This document shows positions 23,286 to 34,136 of a stretch of DNA of 64,000 bases, one piece after another. The number at the start of each line of letters is the position of its first letter. The first letter of the stretch is position 1. The stretch covers positions 44,245,330 to 44,309,329 of the forward strand of contig CM055104.1 of NCBI GenBank assembly GCA_029204225.1. Direction: 5' to 3'. The stretch is from Diphasiastrum complanatum. Taxonomy: Eukaryota; Streptophyta; Lycopodiopsida; Lycopodiales; Lycopodiaceae. The notes below the pieces were generated by a model. It did no database searches. It was not told the origin of the DNA and was given only the letters and a program-made list of their open reading frames with translations. A program made the translations under genes and the position numbers.

Positions 23286-23782
23286 TTCATTGAACCTGCA
23301 GCTCTTGATGAGGCTCAGAGATTCAAGAAGAGAGCAAGAATTTCTCTACATATCATCAAATTGAACATCTCTGATGAGATGTTGAGAGAGATTAGTTCAT
23401 GCACCTCAGCAAAGGAGACTTGGGAGACTCTGAAGAACCTTCAAGAAGCCGAGATCAAGTCAAGAAAGAGGAGGAAGAACCAGTATTCTCGTGCCTTCAC
23501 TAAGAAAAAAGCACAGAACAAAGACTATGGTGGAGTAGAAGATGAGTCAGCTCATCCTTCTAACTTCAAGAAGAAGACACAAGAAGTTCAAACCAGTTGC
23601 ATCATAGAAGACTCACATGCAAGTTGTGGAGAGGCATCTCTTCTGATGTCTAGTTTTTCTTCTTTACTTTTGATGATGTATCATGGTATATTGATAGTGG
23701 AGCAACAACTCATATGAGTTGCTCCAAAGATTCTTTTGTTTCTATTGAATCTGTTCTAGATCCTAAGAAATCAATATACATG
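23286..23782 (+). pseudogene. Element A gag and protease remnants
   Basis: A short gag piece with FKKRARISLHIIKLNI and KETWETLKNLQE is followed at once by a basic tail; most of the gag core and the whole zinc knuckle are deleted. The protease catalytic DSGA (23693-23704, in WYIDSGATTHMS) is in a different frame from the gag, and the following ORF is in the third frame, after a small deletion near 23782. No working capsid or protease can come from this copy. Confidence 0.8.
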
Positions 23783-23832
23783 TATGTGCAATTGAAGGTG
23801 TTGGAAGTTGTTCCTTAGAACTTACATCTTCT

Positions 23833-25515
23833 ATGAATTTTACACTTTCCAATGTTCTCTATGTGCCTAATCTCACAAAGAGTGTGATTAGTGTAGGAAA
23901 GTTGCTAGATGATGGTTATGAACTGGATTTCAATATCAATGGTTGTTTCATTAAGAAAGAAGATAAGATCCTTGCAAGTGGATCTAAATATGGAGGTATT
24001 TTAAAGCTAGATGTGCATGAAAATTCAAGTTTATGTGATGCTGCATTGATGACTTATGTTTCCAAGGAGGAGATATGGCATAGGAAGTTGTATGTTTCCA
24101 ACTTCAGGTCTATGCCTATTATAGTCAAGGAGATCAAGCCAAGAGTGACTTATTCTATGGCAAAATCACTTATGGATCCATATTTAATGTCTTCTAAAAA
24201 GACAGAACATTCTATGGTGTTGGAACATTCTGATGTTCATCTTTCTTTATCAGTAAGCAAGGAAGGTGTTTTTTGCTTTGCATGTACTATTGATGGATCC
24301 ACAAGTTACATTTGGATGTGTCTTGTCTCTTCAAGTTTTTTGGTGCATGTGTATGTTCCATCATGCAAAACTTTATGGAGTTATGAAGCTAATGGAAGGA
24401 GTGAACTTTATGAAGTCTTGTTCAGTTATAAGCCTAAGGTTGTATACCTCAGTGTTCTTGAAGACTATTGCTTTGTATGTGGTTTCTTGGAAAGAAAGAA
24501 GGATGGTGATCCTAGTCTGTGGATCATGGTTGGATGCTTATCCGCCAAGGAAGGCTACATAGCCTTTACACTCTCTATCTCGAAGGTGTTTGAGCATGGA
24601 GAAATTCTTGATTTTGAAGATCTATTTTCTATCTTGGAAGTGGCCGAGAGCACAATGTCTCATAGTGCATCACAAGTCATTACTATGGCAAGTAATCAAG
24701 TTGTGATGAGGTCAAGGTTTGAGGAGGAGTATCCTCAACATGCATGTCCAAGGAGATCTTCATCATTGTACAAGGCCGAGTCCTTGTTGATCTTATTTCA
24801 TGGAAAAGAAAAGAAAAGTAAAGGTGGTATTCATTTTGTTTTACTCATCTATTGTTCTTTTTCTTTGATTAATGATGTATCTTGCTTAATTGAGATTCGC
24901 TTATCTAAAAGATCAAGTAAGACTATTCTGTTTTTGACTGAAGTCTTCAGTTTGGAATTACTTCTTGTCTTTTGTGACTTGATTATGTTTCCAAAACATC
25001 TAGAAATCAAGATGTTGTACCATCATTTGTATGCTCTTAAATTGAGTAAGAGCAAGTATGAGTTTAGTACTCGTAGTTTGAAAAAAGGAGTTTTTTCATG
25101 TATTGAGGCATATTGTAAACTTCTTGTGAGGTTAAGTGAAGCATCCACTGAGGACACTTACACCCTCAAGAAAGTATTTAGCCTTAATTTGATCAAGTTT
25201 GAGTATGGTTTCATGATTAGATCCATTTTGGATAGAGTTCATATTTTTTGGACTAGTGAAGCTAGTATGCTTAATCTTGAATATTGCTCATGGTACAATC
25301 TTCATCTGTATGATCTTTGTGGTCATGATGAGTCATGGAAGCCTCGATTTTTTCAGTCTTTCTTGCAGCCAACTTCATGCATGTGGACTTTAAATACCCA
25401 GGATCAACATCAGACATGCAGGAGGTACATTGGCATAGTAGCAGGTTGGTGGAATACTTTTCAAAGGCATTTGGAAAAGATTTCTATCAAAGAGAACTTA
25501 TTGTGGATTTGGTAA
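23833..25515 (+). CDS. Element A 560-codon chimeric ORF: pre-integrase, integrase scraps and conserved unknown domain
   Basis: Residues 1-90 are the copia protease tail and pre-integrase (NVLYVPNLTKSVISVGKLL, IWHRKL). Residues 129-165 keep an integrase start (LEHSDV, then CTIDGSTSYIW) and then jump to LYEVLFSYKPKV, so the second Asp and the Glu of the catalytic triad are missing. Residues 227-262 are the integrase C-terminus (DPSLWIMVG, SISKVFEHGEI). Residues 265-530 are an unrecognised domain homologous to the ORF at 3300-4376. RT and RNase H are absent. The frame is open upstream of the ATG as far as about 23783, so the start could be internal or a fusion. It is the only long intact frame in a recently mobile element. 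Function unknown. Confidence 0.6.
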   Translation: MNFTLSNVLYVPNLTKSVISVGKLLDDGYELDFNINGCFIKKEDKILASGSKYGGILKLDVHENSSLCDAALMTYVSKEEIWHRKLYVSNFRSMPIIVKEIKPRVTYSMAKSLMDPYLMSSKKTEHSMVLEHSDVHLSLSVSKEGVFCFACTIDGSTSYIWMCLVSSSFLVHVYVPSCKTLWSYEANGRSELYEVLFSYKPKVVYLSVLEDYCFVCGFLERKKDGDPSLWIMVGCLSAKEGYIAFTLSISKVFEHGEILDFEDLFSILEVAESTMSHSASQVITMASNQVVMRSRFEEEYPQHACPRRSSSLYKAESLLILFHGKEKKSKGGIHFVLLIYCSFSLINDVSCLIEIRLSKRSSKTILFLTEVFSLELLLVFCDLIMFPKHLEIKMLYHHLYALKLSKSKYEFSTRSLKKGVFSCIEAYCKLLVRLSEASTEDTYTLKKVFSLNLIKFEYGFMIRSILDRVHIFWTSEASMLNLEYCSWYNLHLYDLCGHDESWKPRFFQSFLQPTSCMWTLNTQDQHQTCRRYIGIVAGWWNTFQRHLEKISIKENLLWIW

Positions 25516-25615
25516 GTATACTGCTATGATGGATTCTTTGTTCATCTTCACTTAAAATGCAAAGCAAAGAATCCAAACTCAAAGGATCTTCACCAACATC
25601 AGATAGCTATATTTT

Positions 25616-25624
25616 AAGGAGGAG
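25616..25624 (+). promoter_or_regulatory. Element A polypurine tract
   Basis: AAGGAGGAG directly precedes the 3' LTR start at 25625. Confidence 0.9.
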
Positions 25625-26492
25625 TGTTAAAAATTGTAAAACATATCTATCATCTGTTGTTAATGTTTGGGGGATCCTACCCATGTAAATATTTTGTACA
25701 TATCCAAGGTATGTGAATTGAGCACATATCCTTGTAGAATAGGGCGAGTTTGGGTTAGGTAGATCAAATTCCAGTGACATGCATAAAGTCTAGTTGGTCT
25801 AGTATGATATGCAATAATGTTGACAATGTCTAGTTTGACATGCATATAGAGATTCACATGGAATTGGTCAATTATGACCTTGTAGAAACTCGAGCCACAG
25901 TAAATGCATAATGTCCTAAGTTTCCATAGTGACATGCAAAGCATGCAATCACTCTAATGGACACATGCATGTAGATTTGTACATGGCTAGTTGAGAAATT
26001 GCCATTTGGAGAAAGTAGGTAGAGGTTAGGTGCAACCTATGCATGCTAGCAGTTAGGTGTCAAGTTAATAGTTGTTTGCACTTGAATAGGTGTAAGATGT
26101 GCATTGAATGCAAGGAGTACCACGAATTTTGGCTCTCCTATATATGTACATATCATTCTCATTCACAAAGTAATGAAGAACCAAAGTTTTGTAGCTATCT
26201 CATGCTTGGTTTGATCTAAACTGTTTTTTCTTGTTATCTCTCTAGCTCTCTCTCTCTAACTCGTGTTGAGACTAATGTTTATGCATTGTAATCTTGTACT
26301 TTTAATCATTCTTTGATTCATTGCTATCATAGTCTATTGATTAGCATGCTAGATTGTGAATTAGCCATATCTTCTGAACTAGATCTTGTTGAACAATCTA
26401 GAATCAGGGTACTATGCCAATCACAAAGCTTAATCAAGATCAGTCACTCTTGTGGACATTCCCCACACGTGTGAATTCTGGAATTTTCAACA
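25625..26492 (+). repeat. Element A 3' LTR
   Basis: Begins TGTTAAAAATTG and ends TTTTCAACA. It is identical to the 5' LTR except at three sites (near 25887, 25900 and 25957) and the terminal base. Its TATA box is at about 26138-26146. Confidence 0.95.
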
Positions 26493-26632
26493 GATTGTAT
26501 GTTGTTGATTGAAGCCATTGGTCTTGAATTTGTGTTCTCACTTGTTAATGGTTCTTTGTTTGAATGCGTAGCCTCCTGGATCTGATAGCTTTTCGGCAAT
26601 GTCAGATTATGACAAGGTAGGCTCTGATACCA
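26493..26632 (-). promoter_or_regulatory. Element C gag start, leader and primer-binding site
   Basis: After the second copy of gattg the sequence of element C resumes. A minus-strand ATG ending at 26517 begins MASIN, matching the MASIS start at 206. A short leader follows, then the primer site at 26620-26632 (reverse complement TGGTATCAGAGCC, perfect). Confidence 0.8.
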
Positions 26633-26633
26633 C

Positions 26634-27600
26634 TGATGGAAAAAGTTCTAAATGTGCAAATTGTGCAAATTCAAAACTCCAATAAAATTATGGTAACGGA
26701 CTAATAGAAATCTCTTGAACGATTCGCAAATAATTTTGCGAAATTGTTTTGATCACAAATAATTTCTACTCAAGAAGAATTCGCGATCCAGTCAAGCTCT
26801 GCAATGAAATGAAATGAAACGAAATGAAACTAGACGAAAGAGAAGAATTCATGAAAAGATCAATCAGGCTTTGTAACGAACCAAAATAAAACAAAATAAA
26901 CTATACGAAACAAAACTTAAGTGAGCTCTGAAATTGATTTACGCTTATAGCCAAGTGATCGCAAAGCAAAACGAAACGAAGCACGAAGTGAAAACATTCG
27001 CAAATAAAATCAGTTCGTGTGGAATTCAGATATGATTGCTGGTCACTGTCCGCTATATCATTCCTACAATCATCCAGAATGTAGACAAATACTGTTGATC
27101 TACGTTATAAATTATCATGGCATTCAACAAAATCAAACCAATGTGCGGAATTGAATAAACAAGTGAATTAGATACACGAATAATAGCAGACAAAAATTTA
27201 TTCGAGATATCAGAATAATATGTGCATTAACAACTACAATATTATCTATTGATCTTCTGATTTTTCATGCAATGTGTGACAGATCCACACAGTGCATTGG
27301 CATGAGAGAAATACAGTTCTCACATGAATAATGTCTCACTTACTAGCGGACTTCTGGATCTACTGATCCTCTTACAAAATTGTCTCGCTCACAAGCGGAC
27401 ATGTATTCTGTATTTTTTGTCTTTTTTTTTGCTATATTATGCATCAAGCAGAAAGTATATAGTTCACAAACTTTTTCGTGTCGCCTAGTGTAACTTCCAG
27501 ATTAGAAAGATTAAACATCTACAACTAATCATGAATTACAAGAGTGGTAGATTAGCCACAATCTAGAGTACTTCTACTGATGTCATGATATCTGATCAAA
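26634..27600 (-). repeat. 5' LTR of copia element C
   Basis: Starts TGATGGAAAAAG one base from the primer site and shares blocks with the LTR at 327-930. It contains runs of related pentamers (gaaat/gaaac, 26800-26835, and an A-rich version near 26885) and the box ttcgcaaataattttgcgaa near 26717. A similar sequence recurs at 27690-27710, so the outer edge, placed at about 27600, may lie up to ~120 bases further right. Confidence 0.65.
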
Positions 27601-27639
27601 TACTTGTACCCCTTGGTACTTGGCTGATCTTCTTGGTCG

Positions 27640-29174
27640 TTCGTGGAGCAAGAATTGTCGCGAAACAATTTCGTGTCGTGTGTCGCAAAATTGTTCGCAA
27701 ACAATTTTGTTTCTTGTGTCTTTTCTATCAAAATCAAAGTGGAGAGCTAGCAAGGCTTTGGCAATAGAAACATTTTGTTTCTTCAGAGGAGTGGAATCTC
27801 TTGTCTCCCCTCTACGCAAAATAGTGTATTGTTGACCAATACGCGATTTTGGTATAATGTTCTTTTGGTTCATAGGAGTTGCAGTATAAGCTACCTCCTC
27901 ATGATTATTGATCGGACGGAGGAATAATTCCTCTTCTAAATAGTTAGTCTGTAAACTGGGATAGTTGGTCTTAGAATGACCTTCCCTCCCACAAGTGGTA
28001 CACTAAACATTGGCGTTAACCTTCATTTTTTTTTGTTTGGCTTTAACGTCGACATCTGTACTTTTAAATCACTCATTTCTTTTGTTAATATCTCAACACT
28101 CTTCCTTAATGGATCCATCTTTTCAGATTTCTCTATTCTTTTCTTTCTATTAGAATTCCTGCTCTTGGATTTCCTATAAGAAGATTTTTTTTCTGATGAA
28201 GAAGAATAAGATAAATACTTTGAAGACTCTTCTTCATCTGCTGAATCAGATTCTGATTCAAACTCAATAGATGATTCAGACTCTTCTGTATGTTTCGATT
28301 TATGCTTTTTACTATTTTTTCTTGCATTCTTCCATCTACGAGAAATCTGAGAAGTTTCTTAATTTTTGGAAGAGGCAATGACATCTTCCAAAGAGGTCAT
28401 CAATCCCTGTTGACAATAACGATCCATTTTCTTAGGCAAGCCACCCAAAAACCATTCGTTTTGCATAGGAACTGAATACTAGGCTCCTAATTTTCCTATT
28501 AAATTCTTAACTCTATGAGTATACTTTCTAAGTGATTCCTTCAGCTTTTTCTCAACAGAATTAAGCCGAGCCAATTGATTGTACCAAATCCTAGCCTGCT
28601 TTCGCAGAAGACCTGACAAAATTCTAACTTTGTCCTCATTTGTATGTTCTTTATTAGCTATGGTAATAGATTCAAACTGAGACAAATAACTGTCTGCATC
28701 TTCAGATGATGATCCCTTAAAGAAATCGTATTTAATTTTAGTAGATGTGGGTGGCACTGGGTTAGCCATATTATCAGGTGGTGAACTAGGTGGACTAGGA
28801 GGACTAGGAGGATCAGGATCTAGACTACGCTCAGATGATGGTTTTGATGAAGAAGATTTTGATTCTGAACTTGGTTCGGAAGTGGAATCAGATGAATCTG
28901 ATTCTGACGAATCTGATTTTGATGATTCTGACGAATTTGATTTTGATGAATCTTTAGAACTTGGTGTTTTAACGGATCTTTCTTCAAATGAATCTACAAA
29001 CGCTGTAGTAGCATTAAGAAGATTGTTAAATGCTTTAGGTGTTAATCTCGCTCTAACTGGCGAATTTCGCAAATTCTACAAATACAAATCTCTAGATTTC
29101 CTATATGCTTCTAATCATTGTGCACGCTCTAAACGTTTCTGTTCAATAGTTGATTGAGAATATGTTCTTGGCAT
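27640..29174 (-). pseudogene. Ty3/gypsy gag with Ser/Asp-rich N-terminal extension
   Basis: The start codon is at about 29174 (MPRTYSQSTIEQ), with stops soon after; the open part 28479-29072 has a long Ser/Asp/Glu stretch, a Pro-rich hinge (PPSPPSPPSSPP) and the gag core DADSYLSQFESI, RILSGLLRKQARIWYNQL and YTHRVKNLIGKL. A second acidic/Ser-rich, basic section follows (28130-28380), then a zinc knuckle CTTCGREGHSKTNY near 27980-28020 whose last Cys is Tyr. Protease, RT and integrase are not seen. Confidence 0.7.
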
Positions 29175-30212
29175 GCATTTCGTAGACGTAATACACTTAA
29201 AAATATTTAAGTATCAATAGAGAGAGAAGAGAGCGAGTTTCTGTAAGCTTGAGCGTCCTTTCCCTCTGCCATTTTTTACAATATTACTTTTTATCAATTG
29301 AGCGAATACACTCTAAACAATATGTAACTGTTTGTGATACTTCTCTGGAATGATCATTGGCCTCAATGTCGTTTACCAACTGTTAAGATGTCGGTTGAGA
29401 TCCGCCAATGCGTCTCTATAGAACGTCGCACAAAACGTCGCGAGTTCTAACCTAAAAGTGAATTTATAGAGTGCAAATAGGCCTTTACATAAATCTAGGC
29501 ACTATAGCATATTTACATGTATAAAAATTAAAATTTTTACAATATAAACAATAACTTTGGATAATGTGGGATCATGAGGCTCCACAACGACCTGTTGGAA
29601 AATCGGGTGTCCAGAAATGAATTGTTGAAGGCAATTGTTGTTTTGCATAAGTTTTTAATGACATTTTGTAAACTTATAAAGGATGGATCCCTAAGGGCTG
29701 TTCTAAAGTTTTAGGACAAACCTACTGTGTTGAAATTGGGAGAAGACACAAAAAAGAGGTTTAATTTTGCATAGAGAATCTGTTTTTGTCAGAACAAAAG
29801 CTACACAATACTGTTTTATGTCTTAGCTTCATTTTGATCCAAAAATCTTGTGATTCGGACATTGGCAAAAAAACCTACTAAGTTTTTAGTGCGGAGACCT
29901 CCATTTTTCATTAGGGGCAACATAGACTTTTCTGAAAAATGTCAATGTAAAACTTGTCAAAAGCTGAAACAAATGCTAGTAATTGATTGTCATGCTAAGT
30001 ACAGAATTTATATAGATTGAAGTGGATGTTTTTCAAGGAATTAAGAGATCAAATTGGTTTTACGAACTAACCAAGTGATAAGCCTAGTCGAGGTGACGTC
30101 TTATGCCCTCTCCCTCAGTTACGTGCACTTATCATTAGTTAGCTAAGTAAAACAATTGCAAAAATTCCTGAAATTGAATTTGATCACTTCGTTTACATCA
30201 TTCAAGTTGGCT
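29175..30212. other. Leader/LTR-like DNA of the gypsy copy, then unclassified sequence
   Basis: A TG edge at about 29392 (tgttaagatgtcgg), preceded by 'tcgtttaccaac', could be the LTR of the minus-strand gypsy element, but no convincing primer site or second LTR is seen. No coding motif is recognised up to 30212. Confidence 0.3.
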
Positions 30213-30957
30213 ATAATGGATCAAAGAACTTCATTTGATAGATTTGATTGTAAGAAACATGGCAAGTCAAGATGAGATTATTATTGACTGAGAAAAATCT
30301 GTGGGATCTTGTTGACGGTTCCAAAGCTAAGCAAGAAGATTCCAGTGATTCTTCTAGTATTGATTTGTGTGATAAGAGAGCTGCTGCTTACATTGGTCTT
30401 GGATTGACTGATTCTCAAATTCATTATTTGGACTGCTCATGAAATATGGCAATCATTGGAAGATATATTTGGAGCACATTCTAAAAATGATAAAATTCTT
30501 CTTAAGTAACAATTTTTTGCTCTAAAGCTAGAAAATGGAATGAGCTTAAATGATCATGTAAATCGTATGAAGTCAATAATGAATTAGCTTGTTGGAATTG
30601 GTTCTAATGTTCCTGAAGATGATGCTATAGCATGTCGGCTGAGTATAGTAATGTCATTTTTACACTCAAAAACTTACCTAATCAATCATTAGAGATGATG
30701 ATAGTCTCATTACTTGAAGAAGAACGTAGAATGCAACATTTTGTTGTTACAATATTCTCTTCAGATGAAGTCGCTTTATTTAGTAAGTGGAAAGCTAATC
30801 AGACTAGTAAATCTAAAAATGATGAAGGCAGTTCTAAGAGTAAAAAGAACGTTAAGTGCTTTTATTGTGGAAAGATGGGACATTATAAGAATCAATGTTT
30901 AAAGATGAAAGTGGAGCTTAAGTCAAATAAGTCCATTGAAAGTGATAAATAAAAAAA
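30213..30957 (+). pseudogene. Copia gag remnant with intact zinc knuckle
   Basis: After an ATG at 30219 the frame is broken several times. Recognisable gag pieces are LLTEKNLWDLVDG, AAAYIGLGLTDSQI, SLLEEERRMQ and the complete CX2CX4HX4C knuckle CFYCGKMGHYKNQC (about 30856-30900). The protein would coat element RNA. No matching protease follows; another fragment begins at 31463. Confidence 0.75.
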
Positions 30958-31462
30958 AGAAGTAAACCTAACAGTTGTAGCTAAAAAGTCTTATGACAAA
31001 GCAGATGCTTGGTAATAAGTTTGTGCGCATGTACTTTATCTTCTATGGGATTCATAAAGTTGTTTCAGGATTGCTAAACTTGGAATAGGTATTCTAGAAT
31101 ATGGTTCCTTGGATGCAAAAGTAAGGCGATCTCTTCAATATGAGGTAGTTTGCGGATGCATCTACAGTTTCAGAAAAGGATATTATCCTTGGCATAGCTC
31201 TTGGACATGATGTAGTGAGCAATTTGTTTTGTAAATTCCAGTGGACGTTTGGCTCAAGGGCGGGTGTTGAAAATGTAATCCACACATTCTCCATTTGATG
31301 ACATCAAATCTTGTACTAATTGCTAGCATGTATGCCACATCAGTAGAGTTAGAAAAATATGTTGTACTCTCAGTGTGTTGTACTTGTTAAAGCATGAAGT
31401 AACGCCTCTAACAAAGCTATCATTGAGAGAGGGTGTTAGAATTACTATCAAGTTATAGAATA
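30958..31462. other. Spacer, possibly with a short LTR fragment
   Basis: A purine-rich 'aagggcggg' is followed by TGTTGAAAATG at about 31267, which looks like a polypurine tract and LTR edge. It is lost within 180 bases, where integrase sequence begins. No TSD is seen. Confidence 0.25.
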
Positions 31463-32408
31463 TGTGAACTAGGCTGAGAAGTGGACCGAAAGGAAAGTCA
31501 AGTAGATCAGGACTGACAGAGAAGGAAAATACATCTCGAACTGTTTTACCGACTTTTATAAAAGTCAAGACATCTTTCACAGGAGAACAACAACCTGTAC
31601 ACCACAATATAATGGTGTAGCAGAGAGGAAAAATAGAACTCTCATGGAAGCTACAAGATCCATGATGGCCTACTCAAAGGCATCAGGATCACTATGGGTT
31701 GAGGCAGTAGCTACAACCACCTACCTACAGAACAAGACATGGAAGTCAAGCGTTCCTCACACTACCCCACATGAGGTATGGTGGAGAAGCAAGCTAAACC
31801 TGGCTCATGTCCGAATTTTCAGATGTGTAGCATATGCACACATACCAGATAAGAAGAGAAAGAAACTGGATAAAAAGGTAGAGCAAGCATTCTTGGTTGG
31901 CTGTGATATACATTCTGCATATTACAGAGTATACATGCCTCAAAGCAATGAAGTGAAGACTGTCAGAGACATCAGATTCGACGAAACAAGGACAATGGCT
32001 AAGGAAGATCCGACCAACTACGAAGTCCTCAACAAATGGTACTATGACCTACCCACATCGACAGAGGGAGTGGGCCCTAAGCATCTAGATGAAGATACTC
32101 AAATTTTAGCTGAAAATATCGGAAGTGCCCAGAACACCTATGACACACCGAAGCTCTACTGCCAGCATACAAGATAAAGGCAAAGTAGTTGCTGAGCCCG
32201 TATTGTCTCCAAGGAGATCTGCAAGACAAAGAAGAGCACAAGTTAGATATATACGTGACAGCTCATCTTCTGCTCAAGAAAAATTCTATGGATTCAGCGG
32301 TGAACCACAAACTTATGAAGAAGCCATCAACTATCCAGACAAGGACAAATAAATCAAGGCCATAGAAGACAAAATGAGCTCCATGAAGCAAAATGAAGTG
32401 TGGACTCT
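31463..32408 (+). pseudogene. Copia (family C) integrase C-terminal half, linker and RT start
   Basis: The integrase core keeps the second catalytic Asp in RTDREGKYIS and the Glu in NGVAERKNRTLMEATR. The C-terminal region follows: VRIFRCVAYAHIP, KKLDKKVEQAFLVG, VKTVRDIRFDE. The linker has RRSARQRRA and RT starts with EDKMSSMKQNEVWTL. Stops occur near 31500, 32177 and 32350. RT is cut at 32408 by the TRIM-like element; it is recognised again at 35321. Close relative of element C at 19739-21612. Confidence 0.85.
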
Positions 32409-33043
32409 TGTAGCGCAGGCATTCCAAATGGAGCCGGGAACCACGACTTAGCTTCCCAGCCTTCAACTCTTGCCATCCAAACCCACTTGACATACAAGCA
32501 GCCAACTCGCCAACAACGATCAGACTTAACCAACTTGAAGTTCCGAAACCAACATTGAGATCCAACTTGGCGCCATCCTAGATCGAGGGTCCCGATGTGG
32601 GTGACTTTCCTCCAAGTAAGCTGCCCAACATACATCAAACTTAACCAACTCGAAGCTTCGTTACAAATGAGTAACATCTATTCCAAGCAAGCAGTCTGAC
32701 TTACATCAGACATAACCAACTAAAAGCTTCATGATGGAAGCCAACCTGGTGCCACTCCAGACTGGACAATCATAAACAAATAACTTCCACCCAAGCAAGC
32801 CATCCAACTCAGCTGACAGGCTAGAGCCCGTTCGCCAAGAGCTTAACCCATTCACATTCATGCAAGGAACACTCAGAACCACAAGCCGTGACATGTATGG
32901 AAACAACCAGTTCCTGGACCAAATGGTCCCAACAGCATACCACTGGTGCCACGGACCGAACGGTCCCGACGACATACTGTTGGCATTCTGGGATACGGCC
33001 CTCAACTATGTGCCAAATCAAAAAAGTTTGAAACGGCCTTACA
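32409..33043 (-). repeat. TRIM-like element, left (3') LTR
   Basis: The plus strand reads tgtagcgcagg...cggccttaca. It matches 34137-34731 along its whole length, with many substitutions, pointing to an old insertion. A purine-rich minus-strand stretch (gatggaaagtagt) lies next to its inner edge. Confidence 0.7.
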
Positions 33044-33875
33044 ACTACTTTCCATCTACTAGAATTATGGCTTAATTTAACTTGTTGCCAATCTCTGAAG
33101 AAGATCCTAGTCTTTCCCATTTGAGGAAAAACCCAACTGATACTGGATATCACCCATGCTCAATGAGTTTCAGTTCCGAAAGTGGTCGTCTCAAATGAAA
33201 ACCAACTACTCCATAGAAGATCTCCCCTGAAATTGCCCTTTCCAACTTTTGACTTCCTGCTTGCATCTGGTGGGCATTGTCGTATATGAAACTAGTTCAG
33301 GAAACAAGCTAGCCATCCATCCTTTGCAAACATCGAGTCGTTTCATTGTCGTTCATGTGCGAGTACTTGAACTGCAAATCTGCCCCACAGATTCTATAGT
33401 CCTCTTTGTTTGATGTTATCAGCCTTCAAAAGAAAGGTCCCTTCTCAAGCCATCAGCTCCTTGTATCATAAGCAATCATGCAAACTAGGCAAAACACGAG
33501 TACTAAGACTCACCGCAAATACATACAAGCAAGACACTCATGCAGGTTTACTAATAGGTAACAAAGAAAAGGTCCCCTTTGAGATAGCCTTGCCAAAGGA
33601 CCTTTGCTTGGCCGTGCCCATACAGTTCGATCACAGAATCAGCCCACAGAGAACACACATTCAACTATATGTGCTTTCACCATTAAGCAGTGCATTGCCT
33701 CAGTCACGTCCCACCAACTCTGGTTGATAGCCCTTATAGCTAAGCAATCGACAACTATTCCGCATTGGTAGCTGATCACCCGTGCTTTACACCTGAATTC
33801 GAGCAACATCTCTATATCATTGGTTAACCCATATAGTTTGACTATGTGCCCCGTGCCCCACAAGGCACAGATCAT

Positions 33876-34040
33876 GCTTACACCAACCTAATGGCAGCAC
33901 ACTACCTCATTTGTCCTATGTGCATACAACGCCAGGCTCGAACCGCGAGAACTGACCGTGCTTACACCTCAAGGGCAGCACCTTGACTCATCAAGTCCCC
34001 CGTCCTGCCAACAACCTCGCACCCGTGCTTACACTATGGG
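33876..34040. repeat. Three spaced repeats within the TRIM-like interior
   Basis: A motif with 'tgcttacac' followed by 'ggcagcac' occurs three times (about 33877, 33958 and 34024), roughly 65-80 bases apart. It may be a decayed tandem repeat or structured RNA element. Confidence 0.5.
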
Positions 34041-34122
34041 CAGCACTTTGCACAACAGTTGTCCTGATGAACCCTAAACAATGGCCATTTTTGTGAGATC
34101 CGCATAGCTGACAGGACAATCA

Positions 34123-34134
34123 GCTCTGACACCA
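34123..34134 (-). promoter_or_regulatory. TRIM-like element primer-binding site
   Basis: The reverse complement is TGGTGTCAGAGC, the same primer-site variant as in the family E element at 19475. Confidence 0.75.
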
Positions 34135-34136
34135 CA

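Larger units (their letters stand above)
22331..26492 (+). mobile_element. Element A: complete, young, non-autonomous chimeric copia
   Basis: LTRs of 867 and 868 bp flank a 2.4-kb interior with primer site, gag/protease remnants, a 560-codon ORF and a polypurine tract. The target-site duplication is perfect: gattg at 22326-22330 and 26493-26497. The LTRs differ by three G/A substitutions plus the last base of the 5' LTR, where CAACA is reduced to CAAC before the primer site. The interior lacks integrase core, RT and RNase H, so recent transposition must have used proteins from another element. It sits inside gag of minus-strand element C. Confidence 0.95.

Noticed and set aside
24266-24562. 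98-residue frame overlapping the element A ORF
   Set aside because: Second-frame overlap of the 560-codon ORF; at most an echo of the frame before a frameshift.
28747-29157. 136-residue plus-strand Gly/Asp/Ser-rich frame
   Set aside because: Antisense shadow of the Ser/Asp-rich gypsy gag at 28479-29072.
32263-33153. Several minus-strand frames of 75-110 codons, with copies near 34034-34710
   Set aside because: They fall in the LTRs of the TRIM-like element and recur only because the LTRs are direct repeats; no motif.
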